Shown: positions 1 to 8,404 of the stretch, one piece after another
How the letters are laid out: each line of letters begins with the position of its first letter
How positions within the stretch are numbered: position 1 is the first letter of the stretch
Assembly: GCF_004366035.1 (NCBI RefSeq)
Contig: NZ_SOEE01000008.1
Coordinates: 9,989 to 73,988, forward strand
Length of the DNA: 64,000 bases
Source of the DNA: Cytobacillus oceanisediminis
Lineage (GTDB): Bacteria; Bacillota; Bacilli; Bacillales; Cytobacillaceae
Direction: 5' to 3'
Notes under the pieces: model-generated
The model's database searches: none
What the model saw: the letters and a program-made list of their open reading frames with translations, nothing else
Told to the model about the DNA's origin: nothing
Translations under genes and position numbers: made by a program

Positions 1-440
1 TATTTTCGGCGTTAATCCCTCTGATTAACTACCATTTTCTCTCCCCTCTCCTATTTTCGGCGTTAATCCCTCTGATTAACTACCATTTTCTCTCCCTTCT
101 CCTTTTTTCGGCGTTAATCCCTCTGATTAACTACCATTTTCTCTCCCTTCTCCTTTTTTCGGCGTTAATCCATCCGATTAACTACCATTTATCTCTTGCA
201 GTCCTTTTTTCGGCGTTAATCCCTCTGATTAACTACCATTTTCTCTCCCTTCTCCTTTTTTCGGCGTTAATCCATCCGATTAACTACCATTTATCTCTTG
301 CAGTCCTTATTTTCGGCGTTAATCCCTCTGATTAACTACCATTTTTCTCTCCCTTCTCCTTTTTTCGGCGTTAATCTATCCGATTAACTACCATTTATCT
401 CTTGCAGTCCTTATTTTCGGCGTTAATCCCTCTCTGACCT
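1..440. repeat. Array of nine 51-52 bp direct repeats, each with an inverted repeat
   Basis: The core CGGCGTTAATC begins at about 7, 58, 109, 160, 211, 262, 314, 366 and 418, so the period is 51 bp, then 52 bp. Eight units carry the perfect inverted repeat GTTAATC-N5-GATTAAC; the ninth lacks the second arm. Two unit types differ in loop and tail: type A (CCTCT loop, CTCTCCC tail) and type B (CATCC or TATCC loop, ATCTCTTGCAGTCC tail), in the order A A A B A B A B. The array probably continues left of the window. The last two units overlap the 3' end of the NERD gene and supply its stop codon. Function is unknown. Confidence 0.95.
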
Positions 441-1375
441 CCATTCACTTTTTCTTCCATTTGGCATGCTTGGTAATAAGAACCTTTCCCCCTCCCCTTT
501 TTCTCATAATTTCTCCCCAATATTCTCTGCACCACTTTCCCAGAACCAATACCACCGCACCAATCCACTATTGTATTTGTAGTCAGTTTCCTATCCGGAA
601 ACAAAACCGCAAATTCCTTTACACTTCTCAGTACCGCAGTGTCTACCTTTTCTTTCAATCCACATTCTCTGCAGGATAAGTAGCCTTGAGTAAAGGGGGC
701 TAAAAACGAAGTACACGAACTGCATATTATCCCTTTCCTCAATTGGTCATAAGTGTATTCCGGAATTCGCACATAGGGGTTCTCCTTCAAGCAGCGGGCC
801 TTTAACTGTTCAGCCAGCTTCAGGTTTCTCGATTTCGCCGCATTAGGAATAGTTTTTAATTTCTCCAGGAATCGTTTAATCTGCGCAGGAAATACTGCAG
901 GAATAGTGATAGGAGCTTGATAAAGCTGAAAGCCGGGGTTAATGAAGATCAGATGTGACTTGATGGGAAGATGGTAGCCGAATTCTTTAAGAAGCCCTCG
1001 TAAAAGGGTTTCACTTCTTTGCAGCTGAAGGAGGGGATTTTTTATTTCTGTTTTGGATAGCAGTGAATACCATCTTTCATTTTCTATGTAATAGTCCCCT
1101 TCGTAGTTTTTAACTTCAAAGACGAATATAGTGCCGCCGGCGATAAGGAGTGTATCGATTTGGAAATGGGTATTGCTGTTTTCCAGCAATAGATCATTTA
1201 GAATAATGCAGGAGTCCGGCAAGTCCTGAAGCTCCCTGTCAAAATGCAGCTCGCCTGCATAGCCCTTCTCTAAATGCAGATACTGATTCTCATTTTTCAA
1301 AGGCAGCTCCAGGCGGCGGGACAGAAAGCGGAGCATTTCCAGCTCCTTTGGTTCGAAACGGAGTCTGTTTATCAT
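395..1375 (-). CDS. NERD domain (nuclease-related) protein with C-terminal zinc ribbon
   Basis: Predicted cytoplasmic protein of about 326 residues. The N-terminal half fits the NERD domain, a PD-(D/E)xK-like nuclease fold: a Glu in the AGELHFDREL stretch, the Asp of QIDTLLI (about residue 75) and the FEVK motif (about 88-90) match the expected catalytic residues. A CxxC-x13-CxxC zinc ribbon follows at about 219-239, then a helical tail. Activity and substrate are not known for this subfamily. I chose the ATG at 1375, 8 nt after AAAGGA, over the GTG one codon upstream. The last 15 or so codons lie inside the 51-bp repeat array, so the C-terminus is probably a product of repeat expansion. It appears monocistronic. 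Confidence 0.8.
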   Translation of the reverse strand: MINRLRFEPKELEMLRFLSRRLELPLKNENQYLHLEKGYAGELHFDRELQDLPDSCIILNDLLLENSNTHFQIDTLLIAGGTIFVFEVKNYEGDYYIENERWYSLLSKTEIKNPLLQLQRSETLLRGLLKEFGYHLPIKSHLIFINPGFQLYQAPITIPAVFPAQIKRFLEKLKTIPNAAKSRNLKLAEQLKARCLKENPYVRIPEYTYDQLRKGIICSSCTSFLAPFTQGYLSCRECGLKEKVDTAVLRSVKEFAVLFPDRKLTTNTIVDWCGGIGSGKVVQRILGRNYEKKGRGKGSYYQACQMEEKVNGGQRGINAENKDCKR

Positions 1376-1429
1376 CACTCACATCCTTTATTAAGATAAT
1401 TTAATTTTATGAAAATTCCACCATGACTA

Positions 1430-1468
1430 CAAGCAAAATCCCCTTGGTTTTAATAACAAGGGGATTTA
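1430..1468 (-). terminator. Rho-independent terminator after the PH-domain gene
   Basis: Stem AAATCCCCTTG / CAAGGGGATTT with a short AT-rich loop, overlapping the stop codon of the minus-strand PH-domain gene. The following tail is only weakly T-rich. Confidence 0.7.
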
Positions 1469-1840
1469 TAGTACATATTCAGCAAGCACGCTCTGCACTT
1501 CGTATATGTTCAAGTTCTTATTAAAATGCTTTTCAAGTGGTTCGCCTGATCCTGAGATCCAAATTTTTAATTCGGCCTCCAGATCGAAGCTGCCTGCGGT
1601 TTCAATGCTAAAATGGGTGATGTTTTTGTAAGGGATGGAATGATACTCGATTTTTTTCCCTGTAATTCCTTGCTTATCCACCAGAATCAGGCGCTTGTTT
1701 GTAAAAATGAATAAATCGCGGACGAGCCTGTAGGCTTTTTCAACCTGTTCACTCGGGGCAAGGACTGCTGAAAATTCCTCCTGAACCTCATTAATGTCCG
1801 CTTCAGATGCATTGCCGATAAAACCATCGAAAATTCCCAT
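1466..1840 (-). CDS. PH domain-containing protein (bacterial PH family, PF08000-like)
   Basis: A 124-residue soluble protein made almost entirely of a bacterial pleckstrin-homology fold. Visible hallmarks are the FTNKRLILVDKQG strand-turn-strand, the SIPYKNITHFSIETAGSFDLEAELKIWI core and a C-terminal amphipathic helix. Length matches the usual 120-130 residues of this family, which B. subtilis also carries (YvbH-like and relatives). Molecular role is unknown; bacterial PH proteins are thought to be scaffolding modules. The start at 1840 has a GGAGG-type site (GGAGGTTGG) upstream. It stands alone and is followed by a terminator. Confidence 0.85.
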   Translation of the reverse strand: MGIFDGFIGNASEADINEVQEEFSAVLAPSEQVEKAYRLVRDLFIFTNKRLILVDKQGITGKKIEYHSIPYKNITHFSIETAGSFDLEAELKIWISGSGEPLEKHFNKNLNIYEVQSVLAEYVL

Positions 1841-1939
1841 TTAACCAACCTCCATTATAAGGTTTAACTCCATTATACGAATCCTTCGGGAAAATTCCCA
1901 GTGATAAAGGCTCCCCCTCCCAGGAAAGCCTTCAATTAT

Positions 1940-2503
1940 TTATTCTTCTGTTGATTGATCGTCCTGTGCTTTTTTCTGTCCTTCTTCTTCTTTATCTTTT
2001 GAAATCCGGCCGCAGGCAATGCGTTCTCCTGAGTCTCCTGCCGGCTGAGTCATGCCATCATCTGGTCCGTCATGAATGACAATGGAGGTCCCTTCCTTTG
2101 TCAGCAAAGAGTTTTTGTCTTCTTTTAACGTGACCTGGGGCGCCATAAAGTCAATCTTAGCCTTGCCGTCATCCTCAACTATCAGGTTGGGAAGATCACC
2201 CGCATGTGATCCTTTGGGGTGAAGCAGCCCATGCTCCTTATTGTCAGGATTGAAATGATTTCCTGCCGATTTAAAATCAGGTGGTTCACATTTTGCTTCT
2301 TCGTGGATATGTATGGCAAGTTCCCCCGGCGGAAGTCCGCTTAGATCCCCGCTCAATTTTACTCCGCTCGCCTGTTCCTGCACCTTAATTGTGCCTAATG
2401 AATCGCCTGCAGCATTAAACATTTCCACTTCCGTATTCGTAATGTTCTCTTCACCGCAGCCGGACAGAAGAAGAACAAAACCAAGCATCAGCGCTTTTCT
2501 CAT
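1940..2503 (-). CDS. sodC: Cu/Zn superoxide dismutase-family lipoprotein
   Basis: Predicted lipoprotein of 187 residues. The N-terminal signal ends in a lipobox, LLSGC, with the lipidated Cys at about 16. The mature part is a SodC domain. All canonical metal ligands appear present: copper by H65, H67, H83 and H144; zinc by H83, H91, H100 and D103; and the disulfide cysteines C72 and C164. It may therefore be an active Cu/Zn SOD on the outer face of the membrane, detoxifying superoxide, although some Bacillus homologues (YojM) are reported to lack a normal copper site. The ATG at 2503 follows GGAGG by 8 nt; an upstream in-frame ATG lies over the ribosome binding site. The tail is rich in Lys, Glu and Gln. 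Confidence 0.88.
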   Translation of the reverse strand: MRKALMLGFVLLLSGCGEENITNTEVEMFNAAGDSLGTIKVQEQASGVKLSGDLSGLPPGELAIHIHEEAKCEPPDFKSAGNHFNPDNKEHGLLHPKGSHAGDLPNLIVEDDGKAKIDFMAPQVTLKEDKNSLLTKEGTSIVIHDGPDDGMTQPAGDSGERIACGRISKDKEEEGQKKAQDDQSTEE

Positions 2504-2563
2504 AATTAAATCCTCCATCAAGACATTTTGTCTTTAGTGTTGCCCAATCACTTTATCAATAAA

Positions 2564-2596
2564 CAAAAAAAGAAGAACAGCCGCTCAGCTGTTCCC
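2564..2596 (-). terminator. Terminator after the 69-residue membrane protein gene
   Basis: On the minus strand GAACAGC / GCTGTTC forms a stem that includes the stop codon, followed by CTTCTTTTTTTG. Confidence 0.75.
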
Positions 2597-2794
2597 CCCT
2601 TGTCTATTTTGCCTATCGATGCGCTCTTCAAGCTCTTTCGCCTTGGCTGCTTCGCGCTTTGACACACGGATAATTAATCTCATTGTAAGAATGGCCGCAA
2701 CTAAAAAGATGGCAAACGTTACAGCTGCAGGGCCATATTCTGATTTATCTTCCGGAAAATATAGAAACAGCGACAGTACATACCATTGCAACAT
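2585..2794 (-). CDS. Small membrane protein of unknown function
   Basis: A 69-residue protein. It has an N-terminal hydrophobic stretch (MLQWYVLSLFLYF), a second clear transmembrane helix at about 25-45 (PAAVTFAIFLVAAILTMRLI) and a charged C-terminal helix rich in Lys, Glu and Arg, probably cytoplasmic. I chose the ATG at 2794, about 10 nt after AAAGG; a TTG three codons upstream sits too close to that site. A possible promoter (TTGGAC, 17 nt, TATAAT) lies at 2837-2865. I do not recognise the family. Confidence 0.65.
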   Translation of the reverse strand: MLQWYVLSLFLYFPEDKSEYGPAAVTFAIFLVAAILTMRLIIRVSKREAAKAKELEERIDRQNRQGGNS

Positions 2795-2876
2795 CCTAAT
2801 CAATCCTTTCTGCTAAAAGCAGTGTCCACCCGAATTATTATATCAGCAATGATTACACAGTCCAATGTTTATACAT

Positions 2877-3611
2877 TTATTTTAAAACCTCTATCTTTTC
2901 AATAACCACATCTTCCGCAGGCTTGTCCTGTTCAGCAGTTTCCACTGCTGCGATACTGTCGACTACATCCATTCCCTCAACAACCTGTCCAAAAACGGAG
3001 TGCTTATTGTCAAGCCAAGGTGTACCGCCTTTTTCATAAGCTTTGATAATTTCTTCCGGATAACCGGCCTTTTCCATTTGCTCTTTCAAGCTTGGATCAA
3101 GCGTTGTGTTCTGAACAATAAAGAATTGGCTTCCGTTAGTATTGGGACCAGAATTCGCCATGGATAAAGCTCCGCGGATATTATAAAGCTCATTGGAGAA
3201 TTCATCCTCAAATGCTTCACCGTAAATGCTCTCTCCGCCCATGCCGGTTCCCTCAGGGTCGCCGCCCTGAATCATAAAGTCCTGAATGACCCGGTGAAAA
3301 ATCAAGCCGTCGTAATAGCCATCTTCACTATGCTTAATGAAATTTTCAACCGCTTTGGGAGCATGATCCGGGAAAAGTTTAATTTTAATATTCCCTTTTG
3401 ATGTCTGCATTTCCACCAGTCTTTCATTTCCCTCGACTTCTTCGGTTAATTGCGGAAAGCTGTCCGGTGCTTCTTCGCTTGCCTGGTTATCTGTCTGGCT
3501 TTCTTCAGCAGCAGAGCCATTTGCCTTGTCCTCTTCTTTTTCAGTGCTTGTCCCGCATGCTGCCAGAATCAGCATCAGAAAAAGAAGCGGTGTTAGAAAA
3601 CGCCATTTCAT
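2877..3611 (-). CDS. Peptidyl-prolyl cis-trans isomerase, cyclophilin-type lipoprotein
   Basis: A 244-residue protein. A signal peptide ends in the lipobox LAAC, followed by an acidic low-complexity linker and then a cyclophilin domain from about residue 70. Recognisable motifs are [51 protein letters not shown] and [14 protein letters not shown], which include the catalytic Arg (FHRV) and the QFF element. It would catalyse proline isomerisation of exported proteins outside the membrane. B. subtilis PpiB is cytoplasmic and unlipidated, so this is a different, envelope-anchored member. ATG at 3611 follows AGGAGGATGAG. Monocistronic. Confidence 0.92.
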   Translation of the reverse strand: MKWRFLTPLLFLMLILAACGTSTEKEEDKANGSAAEESQTDNQASEEAPDSFPQLTEEVEGNERLVEMQTSKGNIKIKLFPDHAPKAVENFIKHSEDGYYDGLIFHRVIQDFMIQGGDPEGTGMGGESIYGEAFEDEFSNELYNIRGALSMANSGPNTNGSQFFIVQNTTLDPSLKEQMEKAGYPEEIIKAYEKGGTPWLDNKHSVFGQVVEGMDVVDSIAAVETAEQDKPAEDVVIEKIEVLK

Positions 3612-3732
3612 TTTCTCATCCTCCTATGAAAAAACTAATCATTTTTTAGCTTACCTGATTTATTGAAAATTTGCACTTTGTTTTTTCAAGCTTCATAATA
3701 GGGCTAAAGAAAAATGAAAAGGAGAGGTTAGA

Positions 3733-4113
3733 TTGGCAGAAGTAAAGATCGGCGACAAAGTAACAGCCATCTATAAAACAGGCAAATATATCGGGGAAGT
3801 TACAGATATCCGGCCACAGCATTACCTGGTCAGAGTGCTTGCGGTCATAAAGCATCCAATGCAGGGCGATTTGCATAATCCTAAAGAGGCAGACGTGATG
3901 CTTTTCCATGAGCGCCGCGCGCTTGCATTCAGAGAGCAGACCAATGTGCCTAAGCAGATGGTAAAGCCTTTTGAAGAAGAAATACCAGATTATAAGGATT
4001 CGCTGCAAATAGCTTTGGATAAAATGAGAACGGAGCTGGAAGGAGATTCTTCACCCTGGGCAGAACAAAGTATAAGGAATCTAGACTCATTGGAGAAGGA
4101 TTATTTTAAGTAA
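3733..4113 (+). CDS. kapB: Kinase-associated protein KapB (sporulation phosphorelay)
   Basis: A 126-residue protein, similar in length to B. subtilis KapB, which is required for KinB-dependent input into the sporulation phosphorelay. Characteristic stretches are YKTGKYIGEVTDIRPQHYLV, HPMQGDLHNP and FHERRALAFREQTNVP. The family is called kinase-associated lipoprotein B, but no signal peptide or lipobox is visible here, so it looks cytoplasmic. The start is a TTG at 3733, after AAAAGGAGAGG. KinB is not in the window, so kapB is separated from its usual kinase partner. The convergent neighbour is kapD, as in B. subtilis. Confidence 0.9.
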   Translation: MAEVKIGDKVTAIYKTGKYIGEVTDIRPQHYLVRVLAVIKHPMQGDLHNPKEADVMLFHERRALAFREQTNVPKQMVKPFEEEIPDYKDSLQIALDKMRTELEGDSSPWAEQSIRNLDSLEKDYFK

Positions 4114-4115
4114 AT

Positions 4116-4154
4116 GAAAGCAAGCCAAATCGTTTTGATGGATTTGGCTTGTCA
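4116..4154. terminator. Bidirectional terminator between kapB and kapD
   Basis: Stem CAAGCCAAAT / ATTTGGCTTG with a loop of about 11 nt between two convergent genes, overlapping the kapD stop codon. T-runs are weak on both sides. Confidence 0.7.
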
Positions 4155-4772
4155 GGCAAATTTATTAAACAGTTTCGAGAAGTCCACCCGATCGCCAATT
4201 GTAGTAGGTTCCGGCTTCTGCAGATACTTCTTATCTTTTTCTACCAATCTGAAAATATTGTAAGTCGTTAAAGCATCATCCAAAGCTCGATGATGTTTTC
4301 CTGTTCCTTCTTTGCCGTATTCCTGAACGGCTTTCCATAATCCTGTCTGGTTTTGATCCCCGAAAAAACGTTTGTATTCCATCGAAAGATCCACTTCCCT
4401 GCCTCTGAACGGAAAGTCAACTCCCGCGTGGGCACAATTATTTCTAAGCACCTTCATATCCATATTTCCCCACGTAACGATCGTGCATGGACGGTTCCTG
4501 TTCATATCCATCATTTTTTTCACCAGTTCAAGAAAATCGATGCCCTGGTCTACCTGTTCCTGTGTTATATGCAGAAAGGATTTGCAACGCTCGGACAATT
4601 TCGGAAACCGGATGGGAGTTACATATGAAGAGAACTCTTCACAAACTTGATTGCTGATGACTGATACAATTCCCGCTTCGATAATTTCCGGAAAAAACCC
4701 TCTGAAAGCACTGCCTTTCTCAGGCATGGTAAATTCAAAATCAATAAATAGATATTGGTGTTCCTCCCCCAT
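4152..4772 (-). CDS. kapD: 3'-5' exonuclease KapD, inhibitor of the KinA sporulation pathway
   Basis: A 206-residue DEDDh-type exonuclease domain protein. Exo I is YLFIDFEFTMPEKG (Asp and Glu), Exo II lies around IVTWGNMDMKVL, and Exo III is HHRALDDALTTYNIF. The overall sequence and its position opposite kapB match B. subtilis KapD, which when overproduced inhibits the KinA pathway to sporulation. Whether it acts on RNA or DNA is not known. I chose the ATG at 4772, 6 nt after AGGTG. An extended -10 promoter lies upstream at 4819-4827. Confidence 0.9.
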   Translation of the reverse strand: MGEEHQYLFIDFEFTMPEKGSAFRGFFPEIIEAGIVSVISNQVCEEFSSYVTPIRFPKLSERCKSFLHITQEQVDQGIDFLELVKKMMDMNRNRPCTIVTWGNMDMKVLRNNCAHAGVDFPFRGREVDLSMEYKRFFGDQNQTGLWKAVQEYGKEGTGKHHRALDDALTTYNIFRLVEKDKKYLQKPEPTTIGDRVDFSKLFNKFA

Positions 4773-4818
4773 GTTTTCACCTGCTTTCCATTGAAAATTC
4801 ACGCACATAATTTCTTAT

Positions 4819-4827
4819 ATTATAGCA
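4819..4827 (-). promoter_or_regulatory. Extended -10 promoter for kapD
   Basis: On the minus strand TGCTATAAT gives a perfect -10 with the TGn extension, 47 bp upstream of the kapD start. No good -35 is seen at 17 bp. Confidence 0.55.
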
Positions 4828-4967
4828 TGAAATATTTCAATTTTCTGAGTAAATTGTATTTAAACCGGAATTTTTCAGCAGGGTCTGTCTTCTTTAAAAA
4901 AACTTAACTCCTTAGAAAAAAAGCCGAAAAATAGGATAGAAGTTCAAAATATCGGAGGCGGATTCCT

Positions 4968-6824
4968 TTGCGTTCCTGGTCTGGATTTATGATTATCATT
5001 CTTTTGCTTCCTATTTTTTCTTTACTGATATTTGCTGTCTCTGCTGAATCGCAAAAGGTCCAGGGGTTTCATGAGCTGCTGGATGAAAAGCTTGAAATAA
5101 AAGAAGCCATCCTGCCCCAGACAAGTTATATTAAAGCAGGCAACGGCCAAGTAATCTCTGAAATGGATCATCCGGTAAACAGAATCAGCCTATCGCCAGG
5201 TGACATTTCCCCTTTTCTTAAAAATATATTTATCACAGCGGAGGATCAGCACTTTTATGATCATGCCGGATTCGATATCGCTGCCATTGGACGTGCCCTG
5301 GCCATCAACATCCAATCGGGTGATATCGAACAGGGTGCCAGCACCATTACTCAGCAGCTGGCTCGTAATATTTTTCTGAGTCATGAACAATCCTATAACC
5401 GCAAACTCAGTGAACTCCTATATGCATATGAGCTGGAGCGGAAATTATCCAAAGAAAAAATTCTGGAATTGTATATTAATGCAATTTATTTCCATAATGG
5501 AGCTTACGGAATTGAGGCTGCATCCCAGCTTTATTTTAAAAAAAGCGCCAAAGACCTGACCAAAGCTCAAGAAGCTTTTTTGGCCGCCATTCCAAACAAT
5601 CCATCCTTATATGATCCTATAAAACACTTTGACCATACAAAAGAAAGACAAGAGCGGCTGATTGATCAACTAAAGGAAAAAGAGCTGATTTCCTCTAAGG
5701 TAGCAGAGACGATGAAAAGTGAACGGATTCAGCTTCAGGTCAAACAAAGAATAGATTTATATCCGGATTATGTTTCATTTGTCGAAGCGGAGCTGCGGGA
5801 TTTAATTTCTATTAAAGAAGGCTATCAGGATAAGCTCCTTAAAGCAGGTGAACAGGAAAAAGCATCATTGAGCGCCAAGCTTGATAAGAGAATATCCCAA
5901 ATAATGGAGCAAGGCATAATCATTGAAACTGCCCTGAATCCTGCCCTTCAGGAAAAGGCTGTAAATTCCCTTAATAAGCGCCTGACCTACAAGGATGTGG
6001 AAGGTGCAGCAGCCGTGATCGATAATGGATCACATGAAATTACAGCTCTCGCAGGCGGAAAAAATTATAAGAAATATAACTTTAATCGAGCTTTTCAGGC
6101 ATACAGGCAGCCTGGTTCCGCTATTAAGCCGCTCCTTGTTTATGCACCCTATTTTGAGCACACCAGCGCAGGTATTCATGATCAAGTGAATGCAGGCCCT
6201 TTCTGCAAAAATGGGTATTGCCCCCAGAATTATGGCGGTGCCCGCTATGGATTGACCACACTCGAAAAAGCCTTTATTTATTCATATAATACACCTGCAG
6301 TAAGACTGCTGGACGACATTGGAATTGAAAATGGTTTTCGTGACTTAGATAAGTTTGGTTTTAAAATGGTTTCAGAGAAGGATCATGCTCTTTCTGCAGC
6401 TATAGGCGGATTTACATACGGAATGACACCGCTTGAGCTCACATCAGCATATACTGTGTTTGCAAATGATGGTTATTACCAGCCTGCAAGAGCCATCCGT
6501 AAAATCACTGACCTGAAAGGAAAATTGCTTTATAGCTGGGAGGATTCTAAAACGCAAGTTTGGAGCGAAAAAACGATAGAAAAAGTGAGGGATTTAATGG
6601 CCAGGACCGTTCAATCCGGCACTGCACGGAAAGCACGTCTGCCAATTGGATATGCCGGCGGCAAAACAGGAACCACTAATGGCTATCATGATTACTGGTT
6701 CGTGGGCTTAACAGGCCAGTATACAGCAGGTGTCTGGGTTGGAAAAGATCGGCCCGGCAATCTGGCTGCTATCGAAACGTCTTCTCCCCAGCTGCTGATT
6801 TGGAAGGATATAATGTCTGATTAA
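4968..6824 (+). CDS. pbpD: Class A penicillin-binding protein PBP4-like
   Basis: A 618-residue bifunctional peptidoglycan synthase. It has an N-terminal membrane anchor (about 5-27), a GT51 glycosyltransferase domain with the catalytic Glu in TAEDQHFYDHAG (E92) and the GASTITQQLARN motif, then a transpeptidase domain with SxxK at S384 (GSAIKP), SxN at S439 (SYN) and KTG at K566. It would polymerise and crosslink the wall outside the membrane. Length and the gene order kapB-kapD-pbpD-yufK-mrp match B. subtilis pbpD (PBP4, 624 aa). The start is TTG at 4968, 8 nt after GGAGG. Monocistronic, with a strong terminator. Confidence 0.93.
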   Translation: MRSWSGFMIIILLLPIFSLLIFAVSAESQKVQGFHELLDEKLEIKEAILPQTSYIKAGNGQVISEMDHPVNRISLSPGDISPFLKNIFITAEDQHFYDHAGFDIAAIGRALAINIQSGDIEQGASTITQQLARNIFLSHEQSYNRKLSELLYAYELERKLSKEKILELYINAIYFHNGAYGIEAASQLYFKKSAKDLTKAQEAFLAAIPNNPSLYDPIKHFDHTKERQERLIDQLKEKELISSKVAETMKSERIQLQVKQRIDLYPDYVSFVEAELRDLISIKEGYQDKLLKAGEQEKASLSAKLDKRISQIMEQGIIIETALNPALQEKAVNSLNKRLTYKDVEGAAAVIDNGSHEITALAGGKNYKKYNFNRAFQAYRQPGSAIKPLLVYAPYFEHTSAGIHDQVNAGPFCKNGYCPQNYGGARYGLTTLEKAFIYSYNTPAVRLLDDIGIENGFRDLDKFGFKMVSEKDHALSAAIGGFTYGMTPLELTSAYTVFANDGYYQPARAIRKITDLKGKLLYSWEDSKTQVWSEKTIEKVRDLMARTVQSGTARKARLPIGYAGGKTGTTNGYHDYWFVGLTGQYTAGVWVGKDRPGNLAAIETSSPQLLIWKDIMSD

Positions 6825-6839
6825 ATTGAATTGTTTACC

Positions 6840-6876
6840 TTGAAAAGGAGGCCCTTTCTGCGGCCTCCTTTTCCTA
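6840..6876. terminator. Bidirectional terminator between pbpD and yufK
   Basis: Stem AAAAGGAGGCC / GGCCTCCTTTT with an 8-nt loop. It has A and T tracts on both sides, which suits convergent genes. Confidence 0.9.
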
Positions 6877-7431
6877 TATCGGCAGACTGGCCATGATGCT
6901 GTTGTATATTTTCAAAGAAAGATAGAGTATCCCTGTTAAAAGAGAAGACCAGACTATAACCTGAAAAAAAATCACACCAGCAATGCCTGCTGCAGTCAAT
7001 GAAGAACTGGCTTTATAAACAAAATAACTGAAATAAATAAAGGTAGCGGCCGCAAAAAAGATGCCAATCCCGATATAACTGAACAAACTCAAAAGCGACA
7101 AAGCGCCTCCAATAAAATAGATGGCCGAACCTTGCCTTGACTTTGTCAGACTTTCCCCTTCCAGATCTTTAGAAAAGAACAGAAGTGACAGTCCATTGAT
7201 TGTATCCGCCACCAATTTCAAGGCTGCAAACACCATAAAAAAAAGGACCAGGAGCAGGACCGTAAGTGACAGCTTTACGCCGCCTTCTGAAAAGAACTCT
7301 AGCATCCCCTGGTAAATCCCTGTCTTTTCCAGGAAATAGACTAACTCCATCTGAGTTTTTAATGCCAGAGAAGTACTAAACAAGACAATCGCCAAGAGCG
7401 GAAAATAACTCGTCAGATATGTATTTTTCAT
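6874..7431 (-). CDS. yufK: Membrane protein YufK (DUF5366 family)
   Basis: A 185-residue integral membrane protein with about five hydrophobic helices, the same length as B. subtilis YufK and at the same position between pbpD and the mrp operon. No catalytic motif is visible and no function is established for the family. ATG at 7431 follows GGATGGGG. It is convergent with pbpD and shares its terminator. Confidence 0.75.
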   Translation of the reverse strand: MKNTYLTSYFPLLAIVLFSTSLALKTQMELVYFLEKTGIYQGMLEFFSEGGVKLSLTVLLLVLFFMVFAALKLVADTINGLSLLFFSKDLEGESLTKSRQGSAIYFIGGALSLLSLFSYIGIGIFFAAATFIYFSYFVYKASSSLTAAGIAGVIFFQVIVWSSLLTGILYLSLKIYNSIMASLPI

Positions 7432-7596
7432 TTTTCCCCATCCATATATGTCTTTCTTTGCTCTAGCTATCTATTATCAGATATTTTCATAATTTTTACA
7501 ATAGCTATCCAATCTGTATATTTCCATGTTTCCCGGCATAGACATAAACCATATTCTAGTAAGTTTTGCATTTAATAGAGAAAAAGGGGGAAGGAA

Positions 7597-8139
7597 ATGA
7601 AAAAAGGAATATGCTGTTTTTTGTTTGCCGTCTTGCTGTCAGTTCAGTACCTTATGCCAGCAAAAGCTGCTGATGCTGAAAAAGAGTTCGAGGACATACT
7701 TGAAGAACAGCTTCGCAGCACTGTCCATTATTACAGCGAAGACTCTTTTTCAGTTATTGATGCATACGGGATACAGGGGCAAGTAACAAAGATTGTTACA
7801 TCTGATGACCCTCAAACATCAGAAAATGAAGAGGAAATTGAAGAATATTCATCTCATATTGGAATTGTTTTTTTGGAATTAGAACAAAAAAGAGATGGCT
7901 TATTTATTTTTAAGAAAAAGGATTTCTTATACTATGATTATGACAATAATGAATTCCTGACAGCATCCAATGTACTCGGCAATGAATCAATCAGGGATTT
8001 TTTTGAACTGTATGCAGACGATATTGAGAAAAATATTACGCCCTTCTCCAAATTTCTCATCTTATTCTTTCTTTCCTTCATCATTACTGTCCCGCTATTC
8101 ATCATGATCTTTCATAACCGTGGCCAAAGCAAATTTTAA
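7597..8139 (+). CDS. Membrane-anchored secreted protein of unknown function
   Basis: A 180-residue protein. A cleavable-looking signal peptide (to about AKA, residue 24) precedes an extracytoplasmic domain rich in Glu and Tyr, then a C-terminal transmembrane helix at about 150-172 (FSKFLILFFLSFIITVPLFI) and a short basic cytoplasmic tail. This is a type I topology. ATG at 7597 follows AAAAAGGGGGAAGG. I do not recognise the family; nothing suggests an enzyme. Confidence 0.7.
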   Translation: MKKGICCFLFAVLLSVQYLMPAKAADAEKEFEDILEEQLRSTVHYYSEDSFSVIDAYGIQGQVTKIVTSDDPQTSENEEEIEEYSSHIGIVFLELEQKRDGLFIFKKKDFLYYDYDNNEFLTASNVLGNESIRDFFELYADDIEKNITPFSKFLILFFLSFIITVPLFIMIFHNRGQSKF

Positions 8140-8149
8140 TACAGCAGTA

Positions 8150-8180
8150 AGAGAGGATGAGTCATATCTCATCCTCTTCT
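8150..8180. terminator. Bidirectional terminator
   Basis: Stem AGAGGATGAG / CTCATCCTCT with a 6-nt loop, between two convergent small genes. Confidence 0.75.
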
Positions 8181-8182
8181 TG

Positions 8183-8404
8183 TTATGATGCTGTCTGTAT
8201 CCTCACATATTCTCTCGGTTCAAATACCTTCAGCTTTTGCTTATTTTCAGCTTCCATTTCGTAATTTGCCGGTAATAATTCTACCACTTCTTCTTCGTCT
8301 GCCGGAATATAGAATTCCCTTTTGGTTTGGTGGTCCAATATCCAGGCGCCTGCAAACAGAAGGGCAAAGATTGTAATGGCTGCTGAAATTTTATGCTTAA
8401 TCAT
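8183..8404 (-). CDS. Small single-pass membrane protein of unknown function
   Basis: A 73-residue protein with one N-terminal transmembrane helix (about 5-23, AAITIFALLFAGAWIL) and an extracytoplasmic acidic domain. I chose the ATG at 8404, 8 nt after AGGTGG; the GTG at 8416 overlaps that ribosome binding site. Family not recognised. Confidence 0.6.
   Translation of the reverse strand: MIKHKISAAITIFALLFAGAWILDHQTKREFYIPADEEEVVELLPANYEMEAENKQKLKVFEPREYVRIQTAS

Noticed and set aside
1-440. CRISPR array
   Set aside because: Repeats are contiguous with no unique spacers, and no cas genes are nearby.
461-679. Plus-strand ORF opposite the NERD gene
   Set aside because: Shadow frame of the NERD gene with low-complexity protein.
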